Assembly: GCF_032884065.1 (NCBI RefSeq)
Contig: NC_088867.1
Location: forward strand, 52,723,929-52,787,928
DNA from: Artemia franciscana
Taxonomy: Eukaryota; Arthropoda; Branchiopoda; Anostraca; Artemiidae
Direction of reading: 5' to 3'
Length of the DNA stretch: 64,000 bases
The position numbers and the translations under genes were made by a program. This document shows, in pieces, positions 1 to 11,594 of this stretch; the first letter of the stretch is position 1; each line of letters opens with the position of its first letter. The notes under the pieces are model-generated. The model did not search any database and was not told the DNA's origin. It saw nothing but the letters and a program-made list of their open reading frames with translations.

Positions 1-80
1 TATATACAGAGTAATTTCTGATCGTTTTAAGTTTTAATGTCGCTCCTTACTTTCAGCTAAAAAAAATTAGTTTTTTTTTA
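1..80 (+). repeat. Right arm of a foldback repeat cut by the window edge
   Basis: The sequence matches the outer right arm of the hairpin repeats at 2140-2425 and 878-1160 (the cgttttaagttttaatg core, then a gctccttacttt block and a T-rich tail). Only one arm is in view. The following 80-370 has no feature I recognise apart from fragments resembling the long arm of the same family. Confidence 0.6.
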
Positions 81-374
81 TTTAATCTTGAATCAAGGAC
101 AAAATTCAAAAATCCACATTTTGTAATTAGGAGCTCGAAACCTTTACAGTATAATTCCTAATATGCTGAATCTAATTATGTTATCTTCATTGAGACCACG
201 GGGTGTTTCCACCAATTTTCAAAATCAGGTAAATTTTCTCAAGCTCTTGGCTTTTGATGAGTAACATTAAACTCAATGAATTTCATATATCTGGGTTCAG
301 CATAGATTCAATTCCTTTGGTTAATTTTTATTGCGGGGCGGGCTTCCCCTTCTCATTTTAACCTAAACGACGGA

Positions 375-600
375 TATTATTACGTATATAAGGGGGTTCG
401 TGTCCTCCACAATACCTCACTCTTTACGCTAAAGTATTTTTAGTAACTTCAACTATTTACTCTACTGCTCTTGTGATTCAGGGGGTCATTCTTAAAGAAT
501 TGGGATCAAATCGAAGCTTTAGTGTAAAGAGCGAGGCATTGACGAGGGGGAGAACCCCCTCATATATGTAATAAAAACAAAAAAATATAGAATTTTGTTA
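375..600. repeat. Foldback hairpin repeat, diverged copy
   Basis: Inverted arms carry the family core ctctttacgctaaag and its complement, separated by a loop of about 90 bp. The inner arms also pair (gaggtgt-like block against its complement), but with more mismatches than the copy at 2140-2425, so this is an older copy. No coding sequence. Confidence 0.65.
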
Positions 601-877
601 CGTAAGTTACGTTTATTTATTACTAATAAAAATGTTCGTAAAAAAAAATAAAAAAGTTATAGTTGCCTTTTTAAGTAACCAAAAATTGGAGTGCAGCTAG
701 GCCTCCTCCCCCACACCTTTTCTTATCAAAATCGTCAGATCAAAATAATGAGATAGCCATTTAGCCAAAAAAAAATTAAAGTGCAAATTTCGTTTTAATT
801 CAAAATCGTTTTAATTCGTTTTAAGCCAAAATCAAAGCACGTACTAATTTAAAAAACCTTCGGAAATTAACTAAAAA

Positions 878-1160
878 GAACAAGTTTCTTAGCTACAAGT
901 AAGGTGCGACATTAAAACAAAAAACGAACAGAAATTATTCCGTATATGAAAGGGGTTGTCCCCTCCTCAACGCCTCGCTCTTTACGCTAAAGTTTTTATT
1001 GTTTCAAAAAGTATTGTGAGAAAGAGTCAAATTTTAGCGTAAAGAGCGAGGCGTTTAGGAGGGGGCAACCCCTTTTATATACGGATTAATTTGTGTTCGT
1101 TTGAAGTTTTAATGCCGCTCCTTACTTGCAGTTAAAAAACTTGTTTTTTTTATTTAATAC
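878..1160. repeat. Foldback hairpin repeat, well preserved
   Basis: Two inverted arms of roughly 110 bp flank a loop of about 50 bp. They carry in order aaggtgcgac, cgaacagaaattattccg, a C-rich block and ctctttacgctaaag, then the mirror image. Poly-A and poly-T tracts end the arms. It looks like a non-autonomous foldback/MITE-type element; no transposase is encoded. Confidence 0.75.
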
Positions 1161-1477
1161 GGAAAATAAATCAATCTATCTAACTGTCTAATTCAAGAAA
1201 CATTGCCATTTGATATACCTAGCCATTCAAAGCAAAATAATTAAATATATTTCAGATTATGTGGATTAATCCCTTTGCCAGGAATTCACATAGCATAAAA
1301 TTTGCTGAGTTTAGTTTCAGTTTGCTTGTAAAGTCAATCACTCTTTTAATTTGAAAACTGATTTCTAAGTGTATTGAAAAAGAAACTTATTCCTAAGAAA
1401 TATATTCTCTAAGAATTATTCCAGTTTTCTCAAATGAAAGTATATACCAGTATTAAAAATTAAAAAAAAGAAATTAT

Positions 1478-1675
1478 TGTGTGTATATTGCGGGGAGGGC
1501 TTCCCCTTCTCATCTCTCGATCTTTACGCTGAGGCTTAAATGCACTTCTTGTTCTAAATCTACGACTCTGTTCACTGTAGCAGTTGTTCTTAAGGCATTG
1601 GGACACAAAGTCGGACTTTAGCTTAAACAGTAGGGGCGCTGAAAAGGAGAAGACCCCCCTGATACGGAATCAATA
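1478..1675. repeat. Foldback hairpin repeat, degenerate copy
   Basis: The arms are recognisable by tctttacgctgag on the left and a mutated complement on the right, with the C/G-rich block outside. Many substitutions reduce the pairing. 1676-2139 holds no recognised feature beyond short AT-rich repeats of the type attgttatattcg near 1935-1975. Confidence 0.5.
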
Positions 1676-2139
1676 AATTTGGGGCAGTTTATATCAGTGA
1701 ACTAACGTATAAGGTCAAAATACCACTCGGTACCTTTTTAATGCTCTTTCCAAGTATAATAATCGCTTAATTCGGAAATTCAATTTTAAACCCTTTAAGG
1801 ACCCTCAAATATGGTAAATTTTTCTTATATTTTAGATACCACTCATATACCCGTGTTACCATCACCCGTTTCAACTGGTTTACGAGTAAATTGAATCGAC
1901 TGTGACGACATCGAGAGCCAGAAAACACAAAAAATGTATATTCGGAATTGTTATATTCGCGATTGTTATATTCGGAAAGAGCATAAAAAAGGGCATCGAG
2001 TGGTATATTCACCTAAACACTATCTCAAATTTACCATGAAATCATTTATTTTCCTTTTAAGGTTTAATGTCGCTCTTTATTTTCATTTCAGGAAACAGTT
2101 TTATTTTATTAGTCGGTCATCCCAGAAGAAAATTAAATA

Positions 2140-2425
2140 AAAAAAAACTAGTTTTTTTAACTGAAAGTAAGGAGCGACATTAAAACTTAAAACGAACAGA
2201 AATTACTCCGTATATGAAATGGGTTTTCCCCTCCGCAGTCCCACGCTCTTTACGCTAAAGTTTGACTCTTTGCCACAATTCTACTTTTTAAAACAATTAA
2301 AAACTTTAGCGTAAAGAGCGTGGGACTGCGGAGGGGACAACCCATTTCATATACGGAGTAATTTCTGTTCGTTTTAAGTTTTAATGTTGCTCCTTACTTT
2401 CAGTTAAAAAAACTAGTTTTTTTTT
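2140..2425. repeat. Near-perfect foldback hairpin repeat
   Basis: The two arms (about 2140-2265 and 2300-2425) are almost exact reverse complements around a loop of about 40 bp. The C-rich inner block here (ctccgcagtcccacgctc) differs from the family norm, and the opposite arm carries exactly the complementary change. The element is non-coding. Pairing this complete means either recent spread or active correction between the arms. Confidence 0.8.
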
Positions 2426-2689
2426 ATTTAATTTCTGAACGTTTTTGAATTAATGCATGTTTGATTTTGGCTCTCCGCACATAAATTATTGAAATGAAAT
2501 TAGTATTTTAATTTTTTTTGGCTAAATGGCTTTCTCTTAGTTTTGATAAGACGATATTGAGAAATAAGGGGTGGGGAAGGAGGCCTAGCTGCCCTCCAAT
2601 TTTTCGGTTACTTAAAAAGGCTACTAGAACTTTTAATATTCAACGAGCGTTTTTATTAGTAAAAAATATACGTAACTTAAGAATTAACT

Positions 2690-3859
2690 TACGTAACAAA
2701 CTTTTATATTCTTATATTTTTATTATGTGTACGAGGGGTTTTTTACCCTCTTTAATACCTCGCTCTTTACACTAAATCGTAAGTTTTGTCCCAATTCTTT
2801 AAGAATGACCCCTGAATCAAAAAGGTGCTAAAAATGGTATATGGTATGCTAAAAAAATATTTTAGCATAAAGAGCGAGGTATTTATCTCCTCCTAAATAC
2901 CTCGCTCTTTATGCTAAAGTATTTTTAGAACCCTTCATATGCGTAATAATCTCTGTTCGTTTTAAATTTCAATGCTATTCCTTACTTTCATTTGAAAAAA
3001 TGTTTTCATGTTTATTTTTTCATTGTTTTTTATAGTAATGCTAGAAAATCCTGTGCCCTTTTCATTGAATTTTTCTTCCCCCATGACATATTCCTCAAAG
3101 GAAAGATCCTCCCACAAAGCCCTCTCCCATCAACCCCACCCCCAAACCAAAAAATCCCCATGAAAACGTCTGTACACTTCCCAACAACCATTACTATATG
3201 TAAACACTGGTCAAAGTTTGTAACTTGCAGCCCCTCCCTCAGGGATTGTGGGGGAGTAAGTCATTCCCAAAGACATAGTTATTATGATTTTCGACTATGC
3301 TGAACAAAATGGCTATCTTAAAATTTTAATCTGTTGACTTTTGGAAAAAAATGAGCATGGGAGGGGGCCTATTTGCCCTCCAATTTTGTTGGTCACTTAA
3401 AAAGGGCATTAGAACTTTTCATTTCCGTTAGAATGAGCCCTCTCACGACATTCTAGGACCACTTGGTCGATAAGATGACCCCTGGGGAAAAAAACAAAAA
3501 AAAACAAACAAACAAATAAACACGCACCCGTGATTTGTCTTCTGGCAAAAAATACAAAATTCCACATTTTTAGATAGGAGCTTGAAATTTTTGCTATAGA
3601 GTTCTCTGATATACCGAATGCGATAGTGTGATTTTCGTTAAGATTCTATGACTTTTAGGGGATGTTTCCCCCTTTTTTCCAAAATAGGGCAAATTTTCTC
3701 AGGCTTGTAACTTTTGATGACAAAGACTAAATTAATTGAAACTTATATATTTAGAATCAGCGTAAAAATTCGATGCTTTTGATGTATCGTTTTTTAGAGT
3801 ATCGTTTACTGTTGACCTGGGTCGCCCTTTACTACAGCTCCTTACCACGAACTGTTTGA
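2690..3859 (+). repeat. Composite foldback repeat: hairpin plus long arm
   Basis: A hairpin like the one at 2140-2425 (about 2690-2990) runs straight into a long arm of about 870 bp, which ends in the palindromic terminus cgttaccacgaactg-like near 3840-3859. The same long arm recurs at 4185-5046, 51080-51500 and 54740-55539 on the plus strand and at 5421-7800, 50060-50430 and 54106-54440 in reverse. Stops are frequent in all frames, so it is not coding. Confidence 0.7.
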
Positions 3860-4184
3860 AAAGAAAATAATTCGGTATTTCGGGGCTTCTGACATAATTA
3901 CTCCTTTGCGGAAGTTAGGCTCAAAATTGAAAAAGGATTATATTTTTTCTCTGGGCCCCTTCCACCTCGTAGTTCGTTTATTTTCCCGTTAGTTTTCACC
4001 TGTTTTCGCTCTATAGTTGTGTTATCTCTTAGCAGTTCTTTCGTTAGTTGAGTTATGGTTGTGATATATATGTTTTATCGCTCGTATAGTTGTGTTATTT
4101 TCAAATTATACTCCATAATAGAGAGGCTCCGAACACCCAGCATTGTATATTAAGCTCTTAATTTGACGTTTTTTCTAACATGAC

Positions 4185-5046
4185 CAGATTCGTCCTGCGC
4201 CTTTTTCATTGGATTTTTTCCCCCATGGCATATTTCTCCAAGGAAAGATCCTCCCACATAGCCCCCTCCCTCAACCTTACCCCCAAAACCAAAAAAATCC
4301 CCCTGAAAACGTCTGTACACTTCCCAATAACCATTATTATATGTAAACACTGGTTGAAGTTTGTAACTTGCAACCCCTCCCCCAGGGACTTTGGGGGAGT
4401 AAGTCATCCCCAAAAACATAATTGTAAGTGGAATGAGTAAGTCATTCCCAAAGACATAGTTAATATGGTTTTCGACTATGCTAAACAAAATGGCTATCTC
4501 AAAATTTTGATCCGTTGACTTTGGGAAAAAAATGAGCGTGGGAGGGGGCCTAGATGCTCTCCAATTTTTTTGGTCACTTAAAAAGGGCACTAGAACTTTT
4601 TATTTTCGTTAGAATGAGCCCTCTTGCGACATTCTAGGACCACTTGGTCGATACGATGACCCATGGGAAAAAAAAAAACAAACAAACAAATAAACACGCA
4701 CCCGTGATTTGTCTTCTGGCAAAAAATGCAAAATTCCAGATTTTTGTAGATAGGAGCTTGAAACTTCTACAGTAGGGCTCTCTGATACGCTGAATCTGAT
4801 GGTGTCATTTTCGTTAAGATCCTACGACTTTTAGGGGGTGTTTCCCCCTATTTTCCTAAATAAGGCAAATTTTCTCAGGCTCGTAACTTTTGATTTTCTC
4901 AGGCTCGTAACTTATATATTTAAAATCAGCATTAAAATGCGATTCTTTTGATGTAGCTATTGATATCAAAATTCAATTTTTTAGAGTTTTGGTTACTATT
5001 GAGCCGGATCGCTCCTTACTACAGTTCGTTACCACGAGCTGTTTGA
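4185..5046 (+). repeat. Long arm of the composite foldback repeat
   Basis: Closely matches 3000-3859 and 54740-55539 over its whole length, including the cgacattctaggaccac block, the A-rich stretch before aaataaacacgcacc, and the palindromic terminus near 5025-5046. A short internal duplication (ttttctcaggctcgtaac, twice) sits at 4871-4910. The gap between this copy and the previous one (3860-4184) holds no recognised feature. Confidence 0.7.
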
Positions 5047-5420
5047 TACAATAAAATTCTGAAAACTACAATAAAAATTCTGAAACACATACTTAAGCCA
5101 ATAATTCCAAAAAGCTCTTCACTTAAAAAATCTCCAACCAAATGATAGCCTAAATTATGTATATTCATGAATTTTCTAAAACATGATATACAAATAAAAA
5201 AGTGTCATTTGATTCCTTATTTTTTTTCTATATCTGAAATTCGTGGAGAGTAAATAGTTTATGCCACAAGTTTAAGCGTTAGGGGGTGGGAGGTAAAGTA
5301 AATTGACCTGCTCTTAGAAATTTTGTTAGAAGGTACTTTTGAGAATTGTGTAGTGTTTCCTTCTGAAGCTGGAGGGGAAAGGGGGAAGCTACTCCATTGG
5401 AATTAAGAAAACTCTCTTTT

Positions 5421-7800
5421 TCAAATAGTTCGTGGTAGCGAACTGAAAACTCTAAAAAACGGAATTTTGATACCAATATATAAATCAAAAGAATTGGATT
5501 CTTATGCTGATTCTAAATGTATAAGTTTCATCAAGTTTAGTTTTACCCATCAGAAGTTACGAGCCTGAGAAAATGTGCCTCATTTTCAAAAAAAGGAGAG
5601 GCACCTCCTTCAAAGTCATAAAATCTTAATGAAAATCACACCGTCAGATTCAGTGTATCAGAGAACCCTATTGTAGACGTTTCAAGCTCCTATCTATAAA
5701 AATGCGGATTTTTTTTTTGTCATAAGAAGGATCAGGGATGCGCGTTTATCTGTTTTTATGGCACTTGGTATTAACCAAGTGACATATAGCAATCGCCAAT
5801 TCTGTCGGTCTGTCTTTCTGTCTGTCGGTCTGTCTGTCTGTCTGTCGGTCCCGGTTTTGCTACTTTAGGCACTTCCAGGTAAGCTAGGATGATGAAATTT
5901 GGCAAGCGTATCAGGGACCGGACCAGATTAAATTAGAAATAGTCGTTTTCCCGATTTGACTATCTGGGGGGGGGAGTAGGGGGCCGGTTAATTCGCAAAA
6001 AAATAGAAAAAAATGAAGTATTTTTAAATTATGAGCGGGTGATTGGATCTTAATGAAATTTGATGTTTGGAATGATATTGTGTCTCAGAGCTCTGATTTT
6101 ATATCCCGACCGGATCGGATGAGACCGGATCTGGTGACATTGGGGGAAGTTTGGGGTGGGGAAACCTAAAATAATGGAAAACGCTTAGATTGGAGGGATT
6201 GGGATGAAACTTGGTTGGAAAAATAAGCAGAAGTCTTGCATACGTGATTTACATAATTGGAACGGATCCGCTCAATTGGGGGGGGGGGGGTAATTCTGAA
6301 AAATAAGAAAAAATGACGTATTTTTACCTTACGAAGGAGTGATCAGATCTTCATGAAACTTCATTTTTAGAAGGACCTCGTAACTCAGACATCTTATTTT
6401 AAATCTCAACCGGATCAAGCGTAATTGCGGGGGGGGGGGGGGCAGTTGAGGGGACCGGAAATCTTAGAAAATACTTAAAGCGGTGAGATCATGATGAAAC
6501 TGGATGGGAAGGATAGAAACCTGTCTAAGATACGTGACTGACATAACTGGACCGGATCTGCTCTCTTTGGTGGAATTGGGGGGGGGGGGGTATTTTGAAA
6601 ATTGAGGTATTCGTAACTTACGAAAGGGTGACCAGATCTTAATAAAATTTGATATTTAGAAGGATCTTGTGCTTTAAAGTTCTAATTTCAAATTCCGACC
6701 AGATCCTGTGACATTCGGGGGAGTTGGAGGGGGAAACCGGAACTCTTGGAAAACATGAAAATTGGGGTATTTTTATCTTACGAATAGATGATCGGATCGT
6801 AATGAAATTTGATTTTTAGAAGGAATTCATGTCTCAGAGCTCTCATTTCAAATCCTGACCAGATCTTTTGACATTGGGGGGAGTTGGAGGGGGAAATCTT
6901 GGAAAAACACTTGGAGTGGAGGAATCGGGATGAAGCTTGGTGGATAGAATAAACAAATGTCCTTGATACGTGATTGACAGAATCGTACTGGATTCGCTTT
7001 CTTTGGGGGAGTTGGGGGGAGGGTTCAGTGATTTGGCGAGTTCGGTGCTTCTGGACGTGCAAGGGCGATGAAAATTGGTAGGCGTGTCAGGGAGCTGCAC
7101 AATTTGACTTGATAAAGTCGTTTTCCCAGATTCGACCATCTGGGGGGCAAAAGGGAGAGGAAAAATTAGAAAAAATTAGGTATTTATAACTTACGAGTGG
7201 GTGATCGGATCTTAATAAATTTTGATATTTAGAAGGACTTTGTGACTCAGAGCTCTTATTTTAAATCTTGACCGGCATCAAGCCTCTTATTTTCCTTTTT
7301 AAATCAATCTATTGATTCATAGAATTTTGTTAGAGCTCATATCATATGATCTCTTGGCTCTTAGCTCTTCTCGCCTCGTTGCAAGTGCCATATGAGCTCT
7401 TAGCTCTTGTTATTTTGTTAGTTTTTTTTCCAGGGGTGGTCGTATCGACCCAGTGGTCCTAGAATGTTGCGAGATACCTCATTTTAAAGGAAATTAAAAG
7501 TTCTAGTTCCCTTTTTACGTGACCGAAAAATTGGAGGGCAACTAGGCACCCTCCCACGTTCATTTTTTCCAAAGTCACTGGATCAAAATTTGAGATAGCC
7601 ATTTTGTTCAGCATAGTCGAAATATCTAGTAAATATGTCTTTGAGGACGACTTAATCCCCAAAGTCCCCGGGGGAATGGCTGTAATTATGAACTTTGCCT
7701 ATTGTTTACATTTAGTGTTGGTTATTGGGAAGTATACTGACGTTTTTAGGGGGGAGTTTCTGGTTGTGGAGGGATCGGGGTAGGAGGTCACGTGAGAGGA
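5421..7800 (-). repeat. Reverse-oriented long foldback arm, split by another repeat
   Basis: 5421-5757 is the terminal half of the long arm in reverse, starting with the palindromic terminus agttcgtggtagcgaactg. The same arm resumes at about 7392 and continues to about 7800. The A/T-rich stretch that is continuous in the copy at 4185-5046 is interrupted here by the 1.6-kb element at 5758-7391. This dates that insertion as younger than this foldback copy. Confidence 0.7.
5758..7391. mobile_element. 1.6-kb repeat with short terminal inverted repeats, inserted in a foldback arm
   Basis: It starts with atggcacttg and ends with caagtgccat, an exact inverted match, and interrupts a known repeat, so its ends are well defined. 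Just inside the left end is a CTGT/CGGT microsatellite (about 5805-5860). The body is a series of roughly five degenerate tandem units, each with a gatcggatcttaatgaaattt-like block, a G-run of 7-14, and an aaccgg-like block (near 6010, 6310, 6595, 6770 and 7165). No protein of its own is visible, so it is probably non-autonomous. Its class is not certain. Confidence 0.65.
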
Positions 7801-7825
7801 TTTTTCCACGGAGGAATTAATCATG

Positions 7826-7892
7826 GGGGATGTGTTGGCCCCAGGCGGGTTAGTGCTACGATGAGTTGTTAGTAGTTGTAGTAGTAGTAAAC
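7826..7892 (+). repeat. Short interspersed 3'-end motif with a (gta)n tail
   Basis: gtgttggccccaggcg followed by a block ending in a gtagtagta tail. The same 16-mer core occurs again at about 42351-42370. A shared core with a simple-sequence tail suggests the 3' end of a LINE or SINE, but the body of the element is not recognisable here. Confidence 0.4.
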
Positions 7893-8347
7893 CCTCTATA
7901 ACAAAAACTATAAAAATTCTGAAAAGATGAGTAAAGGGGAGAGAGAAAGAAAAAAGGAAAAAAGACTCTCAAAACACTGACTGGAAAATACAAAACTAGA
8001 AAAATACGAAAAATGGACAAAAGAAATTAGAACAAACATAATAATAAAAAGTGTAAGAAATACAAACAGTTCAACATACTATAGAATATCTTTATTAGAA
8101 AGACATGACAAGTGATGTACCTAGCTAATTAACGATACCATTGTAAAGTTAAGAATTTCACTATTCCTACGAAGCGAATGTTATGAAAACCTTCCATTTT
8201 ACAAAGTATATTTAAAATGCTCAATATTAATTACATTCTGTTGTTCCTATACCACAGAGGTTATCTATATTTTTTTTTTTTACAAATTTAAAATACACTG
8301 AATTAATGGATCTTTTTTCGACTGGATAAAAAAGACCACACATGGGC

Positions 8348-9290
8348 CTAAAAGAAAATATTTGGGACAAAGAATGCGTTATACAGGTGGCCTAGTGTTC
8401 GTCTGTCGAACTGGTTTTTGACTCGGGCAAAAGCTCCATGTGTTGTTCTAATTTTTTCTTTTAAACTATGGATTATGAGGTGTTTTATATCACGAAGCGT
8501 TTTGCCATAGTGGAGGTTAAGATGTACCAAAGACTTTTCTTTTGGAACTCCTCCATCTATATTAATAGAGAGCGGACCTCTAATCTGTCGTTTAATACCA
8601 AAAATTAAGAACTTAGTTTTGGACGGTGCAATGGTTAACCCTTTGAAATTTAACTGAGCTAGAAACTCAGTTTGAAGTTCAGTTTCAAACTCAGTTTGAA
8701 ATTTAACTCCTAGAAACTGAGGTAACAGTTTCCTGCAACCCAGATAGATTCTCAACTAATAATAGAAGGTAATCAGCGATTGCAATATGGCGGATATCAA
8801 GGGTATCTAGAGTGACCACAAAGGATGCATGCAAGAAGTAAATTGTAAATTATAGGACTTATCGTTGACTCCTGTTAAACCCCTCTCCTAATGGGTATCT
8901 TGCTCAAAATTATACAGCCAACTCTGATTTAAGTGGTACAATTTTGGTATCATGACCAAAAAGACTTGCAAATGAACAGATTCACCCCAGGTTTCAAGAC
9001 AGATAAAATGGATTGAGAGTGCAATATGGAGTCAAATGCTCCAGATGTATCGTGTGCACAACCGAATAATTCTTTCTTGGACTACTCATACTGACGAAGA
9101 AGTGAAAGAAGTGTTCCGTGAGCATTTTGTACACCAAGACCTATTCGGAACCAGAACTGAGTATCCCTCATATTTGCTCTAACATAAATCCGGTCAAAAA
9201 TATTTTTTCTAAAAGCTTCCCAAGAATCGAGCAAACTATAGTAGACGTGTAAGAAGAGCAAGCAGAAGTGTTTTTACCTCGCTTTGGAAA
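8348..9290 (-). mobile_element. Broken LINE reverse transcriptase fragment
   Basis: Reading the minus strand from about 9230 downward gives reverse transcriptase hallmarks in order and in several frames. First comes MRDTQFWFRIGLG with a following NAHGTLLSLLRQYE (the QfGFR-type motif). Next is AFDSILHSQSIL, then STISPIIYNLLL, the usual Q-G-x-x-x-S-P-x-x-F/Y-N motif. Then comes IADYLLLLVENLSGLQ at about 8795-8740, where the catalytic Y/F-A-D-D has become I-A-D-Y. The last frame (8348-8755) has LNFKGLTIAPSKTKFLIFG, the L-N-x-x-K-T region. The frame changes at least three times and the catalytic motif is altered, so this is a dead non-LTR (LINE) copy. The endonuclease and 5' part are missing. Clade not assigned. 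Confidence 0.75.
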
Positions 9291-9899
9291 ACAAGAAGTT
9301 AGCAACTCACAAAATGATTTTGGTGCATAATTCTGAGACAAAGCAGCTTGAAATAATAAAGAAAGATGTCAGAAAAGCTTTGGAGAGCCTCTCTTTTGGA
9401 AAATTCTCTTTTTGGGGGAAGCTCTTGGTTCCTTTACGTGCATGTAAAGGACTGAAGTTCCCTTACAGGCGTCATCTTTTCTTTAATATTTACTTGGTTA
9501 TTTAGCGTAAGCAGACAATTTATGGCGAATTCAGAGAAGATTTTTCGTTGGTGTTGAGACGCTTTTTGAGTCTCATTACAAAAATGACGTTCATTGCAAA
9601 AACAAAAGTTGTTCCCAGAAAAGAATTTTCATTATTAATTAGGAAAAAATGAATTCAGAGAGTAATATATTCTAACCATTACTATAATTAAGATTAAGAT
9701 AACACCTTAAGAAAATTTCTACCTACAGAACTCACAAAAATTGTATTTAAAAACACCGATTTTAAAAGTTAAAATATGTTTTTTGTACATAATTTTCTGT
9801 TTGTTCATTTTGCAGAGAAGTAAGTTCAACCTTGGAAATCAGTTTTTTTAATGGAGGGTCGTAGCCTATGTTGGGTAACACTAAACATAATGAATATTA

Positions 9900-10060
9900 T
9901 ATATTTCGAAAAAAACAATTCTTTTCATGCATCTATTGATATCAATATTCCGCTACTTAATTGCTTACACTTTGTTAACAAGAACTGTTTGATTTTCGAC
10001 TAATATTTGCCCGAGTCGCTCCTTACTTGCAGTTTATTGCCACAAAATGTTCGATATGCA
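9900..10060 (+). repeat. Terminal piece of the long foldback arm
   Basis: The end of the long arm is recognisable (ttgatatcaatattcc near 9940-9955, gtcgctccttact near 10014-10027, then a decayed palindromic terminus). It is diverged from the copies at 4185-5046. The surrounding 9291-9899 and 10061-10490 hold no gene I can support. Confidence 0.45.
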
Positions 10061-10489
10061 ACTGTACTCCAGATGCAATGATACAAGAATAGTTGTTTCT
10101 CTTATCTTCAGTCTCCAACATAGCTTTTTTTTATAGGGATTTCGAAATGGTCAATTTACTTGCTTTCTTATTAGCTAATAGAATATGGGAAAAAGGTCGT
10201 CTAACAGTTGTCATCTATATCTCTCCTTTTCAGTAGAACGTTTCAACATTTAGATTTCAGTTTGCTGCATTTATTTAACTGCATTTTCGTTTGTTTTATT
10301 TCCTTGCAAACCTAAAAGCAATTACGATTATTTCCAACCGAGTTCCACAGTCCCTGAAAGTCTGATTCTTAGTTTTATCTTTTCAAGGGGAAAGAAAGTC
10401 TTGGGAACTTCGCTGTAAGTATATTGATCTTTCCGCAGTGGAAGCAATCCAAAAGAAACCCTGCTCCTTTCTATAGATTAAGTATAAAA

Positions 10490-10740
10490 ACAAGTTTTTT
10501 TTTTTAACTGAAAGTAAGGAGCGACATTAAACCTTAAAACAAACATAAATTACTCTATTTATGAAAGGGGCTGTCCCCTCCCCAACGCCCTTCTCTGTAC
10601 GCTAAAGTTTGACTCTTTCTCACAACTCTACTTTATAAAACAATATAAAGAAAAATTAGCGTAAAGAGTGGGGCGGTGAGGATGGGACAGCCCCTTTCAC
10701 ATACGGAATAATTTCTGTTCGTTTTAAGTTTTAATGTTTC
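10490..10740. repeat. Foldback hairpin repeat
   Basis: The inverted arms with aaggagcgacattaaa on the left and its complement on the right pair around a short AT-rich loop. The inner arms pair less well than in 2140-2425. A further half-copy (right arm only, with gcgagctactgaggag) follows at about 10880-11060, so two copies stand side by side just outside the histone array. Confidence 0.65.
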
Positions 10741-11235
10741 TGAATTAATGCAGGTTTTGATTTTGGCTCACTATAAATGAATAATTAAAACGAAGTTTGT
10801 ATATTAATTTACTTTTTTTTAAACTAATAATAACCGTATAATAACCTAAGTCTGATTTTTTATTCAGTTGTTTAAGAATAACAACCTCTTTTAAAAGTTA
10901 AAAAAGAAACTTCAACGTAAAAGCGAGCTACTGAGGAGAGGTAACTCATCTCATATACGTAATATTTTCGGTTCGTTTTAAGTTTTAATGTAGCTTCTTA
11001 CTTTCATTTGGAACAAATTCTTTTTATTTAATTGCTGATTGTTTTTTAAATAATGAGTGGGAAATCCAGCTCCCCCTTCATGGAAAATTCCTTCCCCCAC
11101 AAGAAATTTCTCCGTTGAAAGATTTTCTAGCGTAACTTAAATTAGCGATATTTATGGAACTAATTTATTAAGGCATAGTAACAAAACGGCCAAAGAGGTA
11201 GAAACTGTTTTATGAAAATGAAATTTACAAGTTGA

Positions 11236-11263
11236 TTGCTAAATTGCCGCTAGACCTTACAAC
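11236..11263 (+). other. Left boundary of the histone array
   Basis: These bases match the H4-H1 spacer at 17613-17639 with one mismatch (core ttgctaaattgccgctagac). From 11264 on the sequence matches the post-H1 spacer at 19321. Everything between, including H1, is absent. To the left nothing matches the array. The edge is therefore a deletion junction inside a former unit. Confidence 0.75.
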
Positions 11264-11527
11264 TTTCTGTTCCGAAAGCTATAATGCTGTAAATTTCCAA
11301 TTTTGACTCTCTACTTTTCCCTTTCAAGTATAATCCAGCTGTTGTTTGAGCCCAAAAATGCATTGCATAATATTTACTTTTGCATTCTAGTGCTATTGCT
11401 GTCTAAAAAAAAAACAAAAAAAAAAAAACGAAAAACAACCCTATATTAAAGACTAGATTTGACGGCTGGCTCGTAAGGTTCAAGCTTGATATTGAAGTGC
11501 TCACATTGATAAATATACAAATATATC

Positions 11528-11594
11528 GCCATAGCCGAATGGGCAGAGCGGCACCTTCAAATTGCGGGAGCGGAGGTTCCATTCCCGACTAGGC
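11528..11594 (+). other. tRNA-like segment with pol III A and B boxes, unit 1
   Basis: TAGCCGAATGGG fits the pol III A-box consensus TRGCNNARNNGG, and GTTCCATTC fits the B-box core GTTCNANNC, at tRNA-like spacing. The ends pair only imperfectly (gccatag against ctaggc) and the anticodon arm is weak, so I do not call a working tRNA. It recurs at the same place in units 2 and 4. It could be a tRNA-derived SINE or a tRNA relic fixed in the unit. Confidence 0.55.

Noticed and set aside
11528-11594. Functional tRNA gene
   Set aside because: The acceptor and anticodon stems do not pair properly, and the B box is mutated in unit 4; kept only as a tRNA-like segment.
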